A stretch of 45,544 nucleotides of DNA from Clostridiaceae bacterium (GTDB lineage: Bacteria > Bacillota > Clostridia > SK-Y3): positions 1 to 45,544 of the forward strand of contig JAAYHJ010000005.1 of the NCBI GenBank assembly GCA_012735465.1. The letters run 5' to 3'. Positions 15,741 to 24,920 of the stretch are shown here, piece after piece (the stretch's first letter is position 1; every line of letters begins with the position of its first letter). The position numbers and the translations under genes are program-made. The notes below the pieces were generated by a model. It ran no database searches, was not told where the DNA came from, and worked only from the letters and a program-made list of their open reading frames with translations.

Positions 15741-15772
15741 AAAAAAAATAACGGCGTGAATATCACACCGCT
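15741..15772 (-). terminator. Terminator of the ftsZ transcript
   Basis: On the minus strand CGGTGTGA pairs with TCACGCCG (one G-U pair) around a TAT loop (15770-15752), followed by TTATTTTTTTT. It separates the ftsZ transcript from spoIIGA. Confidence 0.85.
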
Positions 15773-15781
15773 TGTCTATGT

Positions 15782-16876
15782 TTATCTTATCCTATTTCTG
15801 CGTAAAAATGGAGGAATATCCAAATCATCGTCTTCCTGAGGCTTGATCGGCGGAATCTTTTCATCCTTCTTCATCTTTTCAAATACAGGAAGAGTCTTTT
15901 TTGTACTTACATGAGGCATTTTATCAAAACCTGTTGCAATAACTGTAATAACAATCTCATCTTGCAGTTTTTCGTCAATAACCGCTCCAAAAATAATATT
16001 TGCATCCGGATCGGCAGACTTTTGCACTAATTCTGCTGCCGCATTCACTTCAAATAATCCAAGATCGCTTCCGCCGGTAATATTAAGCAATACTCTCCGT
16101 GCACCTTCAATGGAAGTCTCCAACAGTGGACTGTGAATTGCTTGCCTTGCAGCTTCTTCTGCCTTGTTGTCACCCGCTGCCCTGCCAATTCCCATATGGG
16201 CATAGCCAGTCTCCTCCATAATTGTCTTTACATCGGCAAAGTCGAGATTTACCAACCCCGGAACTGCAATTAAATCTGAAATACCCTGTACTCCCTGGCG
16301 CAAAACATCATCTGCCATTTTAAAGGCTTCCACAAAAGATATCTTCTTTTCAGAAATTTGCAGCAACCTGTCATTTGGAATAGTAACCAAAGTATCTACG
16401 CACTCTTTTAGTTCCATAATTCCCTTTTCGGCATTTATCATCCTTTGTCTGCCTTCAAAGGTAAATGGCTTTGTAACAACACCTACTGTTAGTATTCCCA
16501 TTTCCTTAGCAACAGAGGCAACTACCGGTGCACCCCCGGTTCCGGTCCCGCCTCCCATACCGGCAGTTACAAAAACCATATCCGAACCTTTTAATGCCTG
16601 GGCCACTTCATCTTTACTTTCCTCCGCCGCCTTATGTCCTATTTCAGGGTTAGCTCCTGCACCCAAACCTTTAGTCAACTTCTCTCCAATCTGTATCTTA
16701 TGGGAGGCCTTTGATAATAGGAGTGCTTGTTTATCCGTATTTATTGCAATAAATTCTATTCCTTTCAAACCAGCAGCAATCATTCGATTTACAGCGTTAT
16801 TACCTCCACCTCCAACACCTACAACCTTTATTTGTGCAAAATTACCCATATCAGTATCAAATTCCAACACCGGCAT
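15782..16876 (-). CDS. ftsZ: Cell division protein FtsZ
   Basis: This 364-residue tubulin homologue polymerises into the Z-ring at midcell. The nucleotide-binding region begins with [15 protein letters not shown], and the tubulin signature [10 protein letters not shown] is near residue 107. NTDKQAL (T3 region), NLDFADVK and the T7 loop are present. The C-terminal conserved peptide ([15 protein letters not shown]), which binds FtsA, SepF or ZapA partners, ends the protein. I chose ATG 16876, directly after AAAAGGGGGCT; upstream in-frame ATGs have no such site. It is the last gene of the division cluster before the terminator. Confidence 0.98.
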   Translation of the reverse strand: MPVLEFDTDMGNFAQIKVVGVGGGGNNAVNRMIAAGLKGIEFIAINTDKQALLLSKASHKIQIGEKLTKGLGAGANPEIGHKAAEESKDEVAQALKGSDMVFVTAGMGGGTGTGGAPVVASVAKEMGILTVGVVTKPFTFEGRQRMINAEKGIMELKECVDTLVTIPNDRLLQISEKKISFVEAFKMADDVLRQGVQGISDLIAVPGLVNLDFADVKTIMEETGYAHMGIGRAAGDNKAEEAARQAIHSPLLETSIEGARRVLLNITGGSDLGLFEVNAAAELVQKSADPDANIIFGAVIDEKLQDEIVITVIATGFDKMPHVSTKKTLPVFEKMKKDEKIPPIKPQEDDDLDIPPFLRRNRIR

Positions 16877-16987
16877 AGCCCCCTTTTCGTTAATATAATA
16901 TTTATTATTTACGCACCTAATTATTATTTCCGTCATAAAATCTATACACAATGATGCAATATTTTTTCGTTAAACTAATTATGATAA

Positions 16988-17335
16988 CTATATATTATCG
17001 TTTTTAACGTATTTATTCAATATAAATCTTCTAATAAATGCAAAATTCTGAAACAGTCTTGCACCAAAGGCAATAACAGCAGCCAGATACAGATCCAAAT
17101 CCAATTTCTTCCCAATATAAGTGAGCATTGCAGCCAATAGCGCATTCCCAAAAAACCCGGATATGAATATCCTCATATCAAAGTTTTTCTGGACACTGGC
17201 ACGCATTCCTCCAAATACCGAGTCAAGGGCGGCAAGGATTGCAATTGCAACATAGGGAGAATACTGAGAAGGAATATGAATCGGAACAAATAAACCTAGT
17301 ACAAGCCCAATCATAAGGCCTATTGCAATTATCAT
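16988..17335 (-). CDS. sbp: Small basic protein Sbp (DUF1290)
   Basis: This 115-residue membrane protein has three to four hydrophobic segments (MIIAIGLMIGLVLGLFVP, then SPYVAIAILAALDSVFGGMR). DUF1290 proteins lie between divIB/DUF881 genes and ftsZ in many Firmicutes, exactly as here, and are called small basic protein in Bacillus. The function is unknown. It starts 1 nt after the DUF881 stop region with an ATG, suggesting translational coupling. Length is typical. Confidence 0.9.
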   Translation of the reverse strand: MIIAIGLMIGLVLGLFVPIHIPSQYSPYVAIAILAALDSVFGGMRASVQKNFDMRIFISGFFGNALLAAMLTYIGKKLDLDLYLAAVIAFGARLFQNFAFIRRFILNKYVKNDNI

Positions 17336-17336
17336 A

Positions 17337-18077
17337 TTATTCCCCTTCTTTCTTTACTACCGGTTTTGCATATTTAAAATTAATTACCCCATTATACCTG
17401 GGTATCATAATCTTGTTCGATTTTTTAACCGTAACTTCGATACCCCATGTGCTTAAAATATCTTTAACACCACCTCTAAGATTTAGCGCGGCTTCTAAAG
17501 TATCCGGATCACCTATTGCTTTTATCACAAAGGGAGTTGAATACCTGTTATTGTTAACGCTAACGGTTGCCCCGGCACACCGTATCTCACTGGTGGCTAG
17601 TAAGCGCTCATCATTTAAGGACATGGCTTCTGCTCCTGCATCGGCTAATTCATTAATTACCATTAATATGTCTTCATCATGAATGATGAAATAGTTTTCA
17701 TCTGACTGACCAAAATTTTCACTCTTGAGCTTACTGTCGTTCAGTGTAACTATAACCCCTTTTCCTTCCACATCTGTGAGCCCTGCAAGTATCTCCGCCC
17801 TGTTCAACTGTTCCAGCAGGCTTTTTGCATATCCGCTTTTTTCCGAAACATCCTGGCGCAATGCATTTAAATCCTTTTCATATTGGATCAACTGCTGATA
17901 CAGCTTTTCATTGTTTTCCCTTTCTTTATTTAACTGAACCTGCAGCTCGTCGGCCCTTTGAAACTGACTGCTTACAAGTTTATTATTTCTTCTGACACTT
18001 TTAAATTGAATGGAAATCATAAAGCCCAACAGAATGCAGATGAAAGCTATGGCAATCTGTGCTCTTGTATTCTTCAC
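17337..18077 (-). CDS. DUF881 (YlxW/YlxX-like) division-cluster protein
   Basis: This 246-residue protein has one N-terminal membrane anchor (IAIAFICILLGFMISIQF), a coiled coil (about residues 37-92) and a C-terminal DUF881 domain with the pattern GVIVTLND and YSTPFVIKAIGDPDTLEAAL. Members always sit in the division cluster; the role is not established. It begins with a GTG that overlaps the ftsQ stop as GTGA, so translation is probably coupled. In this organism there is a single DUF881 copy in the cluster, whereas Bacillus often has two. Confidence 0.88.
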   Translation of the reverse strand: MKNTRAQIAIAFICILLGFMISIQFKSVRRNNKLVSSQFQRADELQVQLNKERENNEKLYQQLIQYEKDLNALRQDVSEKSGYAKSLLEQLNRAEILAGLTDVEGKGVIVTLNDSKLKSENFGQSDENYFIIHDEDILMVINELADAGAEAMSLNDERLLATSEIRCAGATVSVNNNRYSTPFVIKAIGDPDTLEAALNLRGGVKDILSTWGIEVTVKKSNKIMIPRYNGVINFKYAKPVVKKEGE

Positions 18078-18877
18078 CCTTCTCCCCCCGTTTGCTTTTC
18101 AGGCTGAAATGTCGCCCGTTCCACATTGGTCAAATCTATATATCCTCTTTCATCAGGCTTTAACTCCTTTAATATCTCCTTTAAAAAACTCATTTTATAA
18201 TTTATCTTTAAACTATCCCCGATGTTTACATCAATCCTATCCTCAATCCTCAATTGAATGTTTCCTAAATCACTTACATCTATACCCCAAACCTTGTCCA
18301 ACAATCCCACATTAACTAACTCCCTGATGCATGATACAACCGCTTCCAGTTTCTTTTCATCGTCCACCCGTATTACTTCCCCCAGTGCAAACTCATTAAA
18401 CCGAAGTCCTTTAATTACCGGTAGACTGCCTTCTTCAATTTCAGACACAACTTCCAAAACATTCCCTTTTTGGTCAATAAATATATACGAACCCATAAAG
18501 GGTATATATCCAACCGACTTCCTTTCCTTTACGTTAATTATTATCTTATTGGGATAGGACCTGGATATTTTTACATAATCAATATAAGGTATTTCATAAA
18601 TGTTTTCCTTTGCCTTTCTGAGATTTGCTCTGAAAATATTTATACCCTTTTCTATCTGGGAAAGATCAATGATACTCTTTGAAGCTATCTTTTCGTTCCC
18701 TACCACCACAATGGACGTAATATTAAAAACAGGAAGAAACAAGGAACTTAAAAGCACTCCGACAAATAATAATGACAATACAAAAACTTTCCTGCTTGTC
18801 CTCTTTTTTTGCCTGCGTGCAAGTTTTGTTTCAGTAGTGGTAATCAAATTACCACTACTACGATTATTGAGTACCAT
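18074..18877 (-). CDS. ftsQ: Cell division protein FtsQ/DivIB
   Basis: This 267-residue bitopic membrane protein has a basic cytoplasmic tail (ETKLARRQKKRTSRK), one membrane segment (about 31-51) and an extracytoplasmic POTRA domain beginning FNITSIVVVGNEKIASKSII. The beta domain follows (RSYPNKIIINVKERKSVGYI). DivIB stabilises the FtsL-DivIC subcomplex at the septum. It lies between murA and the DUF881 gene in the expected order. The end overlaps the next start by GTGA. Confidence 0.92.
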   Translation of the reverse strand: MVLNNRSSGNLITTTETKLARRQKKRTSRKVFVLSLLFVGVLLSSLFLPVFNITSIVVVGNEKIASKSIIDLSQIEKGINIFRANLRKAKENIYEIPYIDYVKISRSYPNKIIINVKERKSVGYIPFMGSYIFIDQKGNVLEVVSEIEEGSLPVIKGLRFNEFALGEVIRVDDEKKLEAVVSCIRELVNVGLLDKVWGIDVSDLGNIQLRIEDRIDVNIGDSLKINYKMSFLKEILKELKPDERGYIDLTNVERATFQPEKQTGGEG

Positions 18878-18881
18878 TATT

Positions 18882-20135
18882 CTAATCCACCCTTTTTATA
18901 TCTGCTCCTAAATTGATAAACTTGTCTTCTATCTTTTCATATCCTCTGTCAATATGATGAACTCCGTTTACGGTTGTGACACCTTCTGCTGCCAATCCTG
19001 CAATTACCAATGCGGCACCGCCCCGAAGGTCCATTGCATTCACATTTGCTCCGGTAAGCTTATCTACTCCACGAATCACTGCCACCCTGCCGTCAACCAT
19101 GATATCCGCACCCATCCTGATGAGTTCTTCCACATGTTTAAACCGGTTCTCAAAAATTGTTTCGCTCACAATACTGGTACCCTTGGCAAGGGTCAGCACT
19201 GACATCATTGGAGCCTGCATATCGGTGGGGAAACCGGGATACGGAAGTGTTCGTATCACATCCACTGGCTGTAAAGAAGAAGTCCTTGACAATGTAATGC
19301 TGTCTTTTTCAATATATATCTTACATCCGCATTCCTGTAAAACTGCTAAAACAGCCTGAAGGTGTTCCGGATTCACATTCGTTACTTTTACAGTTCCCCC
19401 TGTAATGGCTGCCGACGCTAGATATGTAGACGCTTCTATTCTATCAGGAATTACAGTGTGTTCCACATCATGCAGTTCTGTTACACCTTCTACCCTTATA
19501 ACACTGGTACCTGCTCCGGTTATCTTGGCTCCCATTCCGTTGAGATAATCCTGCAAGTCTACAACTTCCGGTTCTTTAGCAGCGTTACGGATAATTGTCT
19601 CACCTTTTGCCATTACTGCCATCAGCATAATATTTTCTGTAGCACCAACACTTGGAAAATTTAAACAAATATCGTTACCTATTATATTTTCAGCATCACA
19701 AAAAATATAGCCATGGGATTCACGAGCTTTAATTCCCAATTTCTTTAATGCTTTAAGGTGCAAATCTATAGGTCTCGGCCCAATTTCGCATCCTCCGGGA
19801 TAACTCAAGACGGCTTTTCTACATCTTGATACAATCGAACCTAAGAAAATAACCGATGAACGCATCTCTCTCATCAAGTTTTCCGGAACATGGAATTCAT
19901 TCACACTTGAAGAATCAACAATAATGGTTTTACCCTGTCTTTGTATCCTACACCCTAAAAATTCAAGAATTTGAAGTGAAGCAGATACATCTTTAAGCTC
20001 AGGGCAATCATGGATTATGTTTTTACCACCATTGAGTATTGTTGCAGCGAGTATTGGGAGAACTGAATTTTTTGCACCACTTATTTTTACCTCACCTTCA
20101 AGTTTATTACCACCAGCAATGACAATGCTGCTCAT
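18882..20135 (-). CDS. murA: UDP-N-acetylglucosamine 1-carboxyvinyltransferase MurA
   Basis: This 417-residue cytoplasmic enzyme transfers enolpyruvate from phosphoenolpyruvate to UDP-GlcNAc, the first committed step of peptidoglycan synthesis. The N-terminal KISGAKNSVLPILAATIL binds UDP-GlcNAc. Cys116 in PGGCEIGPRPIDLHL is the catalytic cysteine that fosfomycin alkylates, so the enzyme should be drug-sensitive. RGGAALVIAGLAAEG lies near the C-terminus. A promoter is visible just upstream, so murA may be expressed independently of murG. Confidence 0.97.
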   Translation of the reverse strand: MSSIVIAGGNKLEGEVKISGAKNSVLPILAATILNGGKNIIHDCPELKDVSASLQILEFLGCRIQRQGKTIIVDSSSVNEFHVPENLMREMRSSVIFLGSIVSRCRKAVLSYPGGCEIGPRPIDLHLKALKKLGIKARESHGYIFCDAENIIGNDICLNFPSVGATENIMLMAVMAKGETIIRNAAKEPEVVDLQDYLNGMGAKITGAGTSVIRVEGVTELHDVEHTVIPDRIEASTYLASAAITGGTVKVTNVNPEHLQAVLAVLQECGCKIYIEKDSITLSRTSSLQPVDVIRTLPYPGFPTDMQAPMMSVLTLAKGTSIVSETIFENRFKHVEELIRMGADIMVDGRVAVIRGVDKLTGANVNAMDLRGGAALVIAGLAAEGVTTVNGVHHIDRGYEKIEDKFINLGADIKRVD

Positions 20136-20180
20136 AATCTACACCTCCATGAGTCTGCTGGCTTAGAATAATCGTACTAC

Positions 20181-20209
20181 ATTATATATACTATGCAGAC
20201 CTGTATGAA
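20181..20209 (-). promoter_or_regulatory. Internal promoter upstream of murA
   Basis: On the minus strand TTCATA (20209-20204) and TATAAT (20186-20181) are separated by 17 bp. The site lies in the 121-bp gap between murG and murA, the largest gap inside this part of the cluster. Confidence 0.45.
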
Positions 20210-20256
20210 GGTGTTACTTGCTGAGCATAATCCAGCGGTGCAAAGAAATATATGAA

Positions 20257-21366
20257 TCATTTTTTTATCAATTCAGCAATAATATTATATATCTTTTCTG
20301 TGGCATTTGTAATACCCATGCTATAAGAATTTTTTCCCATGTTATTCAATGCCCTTCTGTCTTTCAACAGGCCGTGAATCTTATCATACAGCACTTCTCC
20401 GTTTAACTCCTGCTCCCTTATAACAATGGCTGCCCCCTGTTTTTCCAAGGCCCTTGCATTGTACTCCTGGTGATTGTTGGTTACATTGGGAGAAGGAATC
20501 AACAGGGCCGGCTTGCCCATTGCAGTAATTTCACTCAAGGTAATGGCACCTGCCCTGCACACCACCAAATCGGCGGCTGCCATTGCATTATCCATATCAT
20601 GTATATAGGGCAGCACCCGTATATGCTCAAGTTTACTCACATCAATTCCTTGCCTGTTAAGGGTGTCCAATACGGATTTATAGTACCTTTCCCCCGTTCC
20701 AAACATCAGTTGTACCGACTTATCATTGCGTATTTTTTTAATGTATTCTATCAGGGTTGAGTTAATCTTGTCCGCACCAAGGCTTCCTCCAAAAACAAGT
20801 ATAAAGGGATTATAGTTGAGCCCCAACCGCATCCTTGCCGTATGGCGGTCAGTATCAATTATGGTTTGCCTTATGGGATTCCCCGTCAAAACAATTTTTT
20901 TATTTGTTTTTAAATATTTTCTGCTTTCATCAAAGCTGATTGCCACAACATCGGCAAAATGGGACAATATCTTGGTGGTAACCCCCGGAAAAACATTTTG
21001 TTCATGAATCAATGTGGGTATTTTCATGAGTGAAGCATTCCAAACAACGGGACCGCTTACATATCCACCGGTTCCTACAACAATATCCGGTTTAAACTGC
21101 CTGATTATGCTTCTCGCCTGCATTATACCTTTAAACAATTCTTTAATAACAATAAAATTTTCAAAGCTTAATTTACGCCTGAACCCTTTTATATTGATAT
21201 ATCGTATATTATAACCTTCCCTGGGGACAAGTTTATTTTCCATTCCTTCCTTTGTGCCTATAAAAAGGATATCACAGTCCTTGTGCCTTGCACATATGTA
21301 GCTGGCTATCGCAATGGCCGGATTTATATGACCTGCGGTACCCCCTCCGGCAAATATTATCTTCAA
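20257..21366 (-). CDS. murG: Lipid II synthase MurG (UDP-GlcNAc:lipid I transferase)
   Basis: This 369-residue GT28 glycosyltransferase adds GlcNAc to undecaprenyl-pyrophosphoryl-MurNAc-pentapeptide at the inner membrane face. The N-terminal glycine-rich loop GGGTAGHINPAIAIA binds lipid I. The second domain carries FGGSLGADKIN and the UDP-binding region CRAGAITLSEITAMGKPALLI. The gene starts 7 nt after ftsW and ends 121 nt before murA, in the normal cluster order. Confidence 0.96.
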   Translation of the reverse strand: MKIIFAGGGTAGHINPAIAIASYICARHKDCDILFIGTKEGMENKLVPREGYNIRYINIKGFRRKLSFENFIVIKELFKGIMQARSIIRQFKPDIVVGTGGYVSGPVVWNASLMKIPTLIHEQNVFPGVTTKILSHFADVVAISFDESRKYLKTNKKIVLTGNPIRQTIIDTDRHTARMRLGLNYNPFILVFGGSLGADKINSTLIEYIKKIRNDKSVQLMFGTGERYYKSVLDTLNRQGIDVSKLEHIRVLPYIHDMDNAMAAADLVVCRAGAITLSEITAMGKPALLIPSPNVTNNHQEYNARALEKQGAAIVIREQELNGEVLYDKIHGLLKDRRALNNMGKNSYSMGITNATEKIYNIIAELIKK

Positions 21367-21372
21367 ATTCCA

Positions 21373-22473
21373 TCAACCCCTGCCTTTTGAATATCTCGAA
21401 ATATTTAGCACAATTCCCATCCCCATCATAATGAATACCAGTGACGAACCCCCGGCGCTAAAGAAAGGCAATGGCATACCGGTAACAGGCATGGAGGAAG
21501 TAACAACCGCTATATTTATCAATACCTGGATAGCAATTAGGGATATTATACCCGTTGCAAGGAGGCTTCCAAAGGTATCCCCTGCATTTATTGCAATTTT
21601 TATACCCCTCCATATTAAAATGATGAACAAAATAATTACCGTTGCCGCACCTACAAAGCCCAGTTCCTCACAAAGTATGGAAAATATAAAATCGTTTTGT
21701 GCCTCCGGGATGTATAAAAGCTTCTGGCGGCTCCTGCCCAGTCCAAGGCCAAAAAGGCCCCCGGAACCAATGGCATATAAGGACTGGATTATCTGCCATC
21801 CTTCTTTCATCTTATATTCCCACGGATTAAGAAAAGACACAATCCTTCTCATTCGATAGGGCTCCATCATTACTGCCACTACCAGCCCTGCAACTGCCGG
21901 TATAGCCATAAGTACAAAGTGAAATATTTTTGCGCCGGCAGCAAACAACAGCATCAAACCTACCAGCACAATTACAACAGCTCCGCTTAAATGGGGCTCT
22001 TTTATTACAAGCAAGGCAATTACCCCCAAAATAAGCAAATAAGGCACAAATCCGGTAAAAAATTTCTTAACCTTATCCTTTTTCTTTGCCAAACTGTTTG
22101 AAAAATAAATAATAACCGCTAGTTTTGCCACTTCCGACGGCTGAAAGCTTAAACCGCCAATTCCCAGCCATCTGCGTGCTCCGTTTACTTCAGTACCTAC
22201 AATCAATACAGCCACAAGCAATACTATGCTGATCAGCAAAAAAGGTACCGACAAATAAGCCAGTTTTCTATAATCAAAGCCTGCCATGAAAAACATGACA
22301 AACAATCCTAGCAAAGCCCATATCAGCTGTCTCTTTATAACATAATAACTGTCGTTATAATCGTTCAGGGCAGAATAGCTGCTGGCGCTAAATACCATAA
22401 CCAGTCCAAAGGACAGCAATATCATCACAGTCAGAAAAAATCCAAAATCAAAAGTACCCCTGTCTTTCACCAC
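21373..22473 (-). CDS. ftsW: SEDS peptidoglycan polymerase FtsW/SpoVE
   Basis: This 366-residue polytopic membrane protein is a SEDS-family glycosyltransferase that polymerises lipid II, probably together with the penicillin-binding protein encoded upstream. About ten membrane segments are visible. Signature segments include GIGGLSFQPSEVAKLAVIIY, NDFIFSILCEELGFVGA and GMPLPFFSAGGSSLVF. It starts with a GTG after AAGGAGG. In Clostridia this cluster copy may serve vegetative division, sporulation, or both. The sequence does not decide between FtsW and SpoVE naming. Confidence 0.93.
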   Translation of the reverse strand: MVKDRGTFDFGFFLTVMILLSFGLVMVFSASSYSALNDYNDSYYVIKRQLIWALLGLFVMFFMAGFDYRKLAYLSVPFLLISIVLLVAVLIVGTEVNGARRWLGIGGLSFQPSEVAKLAVIIYFSNSLAKKKDKVKKFFTGFVPYLLILGVIALLVIKEPHLSGAVVIVLVGLMLLFAAGAKIFHFVLMAIPAVAGLVVAVMMEPYRMRRIVSFLNPWEYKMKEGWQIIQSLYAIGSGGLFGLGLGRSRQKLLYIPEAQNDFIFSILCEELGFVGAATVIILFIILIWRGIKIAINAGDTFGSLLATGIISLIAIQVLINIAVVTSSMPVTGMPLPFFSAGGSSLVFIMMGMGIVLNISRYSKGRG

Positions 22474-22517
22474 ATAAACCTCCTTCGTGGTTCTACGTAT
22501 ACCGAGGCGTTAAAGAT

Positions 22518-22539
22518 GTCCCCCACCTTTGTAGGGGAC
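22518..22539. other. Hairpin between mraY and ftsW
   Basis: GTCCCC (22518-22523) pairs with GGGGAC (22534-22539) around a 10-nt loop in the 86-bp gap. No T-run follows on the minus strand, so it is a weak terminator or an mRNA-stabilising element rather than a clear stop. Confidence 0.35.
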
Positions 22540-22559
22540 TTTTGCATTATAAACAAAGG

Positions 22560-23534
22560 TCAGGCTACTAAATGTAAAATATTATTGACTCCAATAAGTC
22601 CAATCATACATAAAATAATCGTAATAAGTACAAAAACAGTAACCACCTTTGTTTCTTTCCATCCCATCATTTCAAAATGATGGTGAATAGGGCTCATCTT
22701 AAATATCCTTTTTCCGGTCAGCTTAAAAGAGGCTACCTGCATGATAACCGACAGGGTCTCAACCAGATACACCCCACCTGCAATTATCAAGAAAAGGTGC
22801 ATCTTAAGAGAAATTGCTGCTGCTGAGACAGCACCTCCAAGGAAAAGAGAACCCGTATCTCCCATGAAAACTTTTGCAGGGTGGGCATTAAAAATCAGAA
22901 AGCCCAAACACCCACCGGTTACTGCTGCACAAAACACAGCCGTGCTCCTGTCTCCTAAAACAAAGGCTGCAATTGTAAAGAAAAGGGATACCACTACTGT
23001 AATACCTGCAGCTAATCCATCCAATCCGTCGGTAAGGTTAACGCTATTGACCGTGCCCAACAATACAAACACAGTAAAAGGAATAAACAGCCATCCTTCC
23101 ATCTGTGCTATTTTATCTAAAAACGGAATATACAATTCACCGTCTGCAAACCCACTGTTATATAAAAACAGGGTATAGAAAACAGCAACAACAGTCTGGG
23201 CTGTGAACTTCTGCCTTGCTGTCAGGCCAAGGTTCCTTTTTAACACCACCTTAATGAAATCGTCTATAAATCCTATGATGCCAAAAGCTATGGAAACCAA
23301 AAGCAAAAGCAATCCTTTGAAGTCCCTTGCTAACAGTATTACCGATACTGTCACACCCAGTATAAATATGATTCCCCCCATAGTGGGAGTACCTGATTTT
23401 TTAGCATGCCATTGGGGACCAATTTCCAATATGCTCTGACCAAATTTTAACCTCCTTAGAACCGGAATTATTACAGGTCCTGTTATAACGCAAACTATGA
23501 ATGATATAATAACCGAAGTAATATTTGTTCCCAC
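22560..23534 (-). CDS. mraY: Phospho-MurNAc-pentapeptide transferase MraY
   Basis: This 324-residue integral membrane enzyme attaches phospho-MurNAc-pentapeptide to undecaprenyl phosphate to make lipid I. Ten hydrophobic segments are visible. Catalytic and metal-binding signatures include KKSGTPTMGGIIF, NLTDGLDGLA and NAHPAKVFMGDTGSLFLGG, plus the cytoplasmic histidine cluster MSPIHHHFEMMGW. Translation starts at a GTG with GGGGAGTGGGG upstream, and the murF stop codon lies immediately before the start. Confidence 0.97.
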   Translation of the reverse strand: MGTNITSVIISFIVCVITGPVIIPVLRRLKFGQSILEIGPQWHAKKSGTPTMGGIIFILGVTVSVILLARDFKGLLLLLVSIAFGIIGFIDDFIKVVLKRNLGLTARQKFTAQTVVAVFYTLFLYNSGFADGELYIPFLDKIAQMEGWLFIPFTVFVLLGTVNSVNLTDGLDGLAAGITVVVSLFFTIAAFVLGDRSTAVFCAAVTGGCLGFLIFNAHPAKVFMGDTGSLFLGGAVSAAAISLKMHLFLIIAGGVYLVETLSVIMQVASFKLTGKRIFKMSPIHHHFEMMGWKETKVVTVFVLITIILCMIGLIGVNNILHLVA

Positions 23535-24920
23535 TTACCCCACTCCCCGTATATGCTCCGAAATACTCTCCATTCTCATTCCCCGAGAAGCTTTTACGAG
23601 TACTACATCGCCTTGTTTTAGAAATTCATCTATCTTTTGTATTGCTTCATCATTGCTGTCAAAGCTAAAAACCTTATGTACCGGCATTCCCGCATCAATT
23701 GCACCCTTTGCAATATCCTTCCCATTGTATCCTACTGTAAATAAATAATCAATACCGCATTTTTGGACTTCTTCCCCGACTTTCCTGTGTGCCTGGCCGG
23801 CCCAGTGTCCCATCTCAAGCATATCTCCCAAAATTGCTATCTTACGTCCCCTACTCTGAATCTGCATAAGGACGCTCAAAGCTGCTTTCATGGACTCAGG
23901 ACTCGCATTATAGCAGTCATTTATCACTTTTATGCCTTTTGCTTCAAAAATATCCAGTCTCATTTTTTCCGGCTTAGAAAGTGCTATACCTTTAATTATG
24001 CTGTTCATTTCCATATTATAAACTCTACCTGCTGCAATGGAAGCCAGCGCATTGTATATATTATGCCTGCCTATTAAAGGCACTTTTACTTCATATTCCC
24101 TGCCATCTATGTCAACACAAAAGGTACTTCCTTCTTCTCCATAAGATATAATATTCTTCGCCTTAATGTCACATTCATTATTATCAATGCCATAAAAAAC
24201 TGTTTTAAAGGGCAACTTACCTTTAAGATTATAAAGAAGAGGATCATCTCCGTTCAATATGGCTGTGTTATCAGCCGTAAATTTATAAAACACTTCCATC
24301 TTTGCCTTCAGTATATTTTCCTGGGAACCTAGTTTTTCTATATGGGCTGACCCGATATTTGTTATTATGGCAACCTGAGGATTTACAATGGATACAAGCT
24401 TTTTTATCTCGCCAAATCCGCTCATGCCCATCTCGGTTACGGCTATATCATGGTAAGAATTTAATCGGAACACTGTAAGAGGCAACCCTATTTCATTATT
24501 AAAATTTCCCTGGGTTTTTAACACATTAAATTTTTGCTCCATAACACTGGAAACCATCTCTTTGGTCGTAGTCTTTCCCACGCTTCCCGTAACAGCAATA
24601 AAAGGAATTTTAAACTTGCTTCTATAATACCTTGCCATATCGTGCAGTGCAGCCAAGGTGTCTTTTACCTTGATTTCACAGGCACCTTCCATTGGGATTT
24701 CCATATCCCTTTCGGTAATAAAAGCTGCTGCCCCGGCCTGTAAAGCATTGACTATAAAATCATGGCCGTCATACCTTTCCCCTTTTAAAGGTACAAAAAG
24801 AACGCCCTTTCCGGCTTTTCTGCTGTCGGTACAAATATCGGTTATTTCAATATCCCTGTCGCCCTTTCTTAGAATTCCGCCCGTTGCTTCTAAAATCTCT
24901 TGTACTTTTAAAGCTTCCAC
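23535..24920 (-). CDS. murF: UDP-MurNAc-tripeptide--D-Ala-D-Ala ligase MurF
   Basis: This 461-residue ATP-dependent Mur ligase adds D-Ala-D-Ala to complete the pentapeptide. Domain order is normal: an N-terminal UDP-binding domain (TDSRKAGKGVLFVPLKGERY), a central ATPase with P-loop VTGSVGKTTTKEM, NNEIGLPLTVF and TEMGMSGFGEI, and a C-terminal Rossmann-like domain with NDCYNASPESMKAAL. The start overlaps the murE stop by one base (24920), which implies translational coupling. Confidence 0.96.
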   Translation of the reverse strand: MEALKVQEILEATGGILRKGDRDIEITDICTDSRKAGKGVLFVPLKGERYDGHDFIVNALQAGAAAFITERDMEIPMEGACEIKVKDTLAALHDMARYYRSKFKIPFIAVTGSVGKTTTKEMVSSVMEQKFNVLKTQGNFNNEIGLPLTVFRLNSYHDIAVTEMGMSGFGEIKKLVSIVNPQVAIITNIGSAHIEKLGSQENILKAKMEVFYKFTADNTAILNGDDPLLYNLKGKLPFKTVFYGIDNNECDIKAKNIISYGEEGSTFCVDIDGREYEVKVPLIGRHNIYNALASIAAGRVYNMEMNSIIKGIALSKPEKMRLDIFEAKGIKVINDCYNASPESMKAALSVLMQIQSRGRKIAILGDMLEMGHWAGQAHRKVGEEVQKCGIDYLFTVGYNGKDIAKGAIDAGMPVHKVFSFDSNDEAIQKIDEFLKQGDVVLVKASRGMRMESISEHIRGVG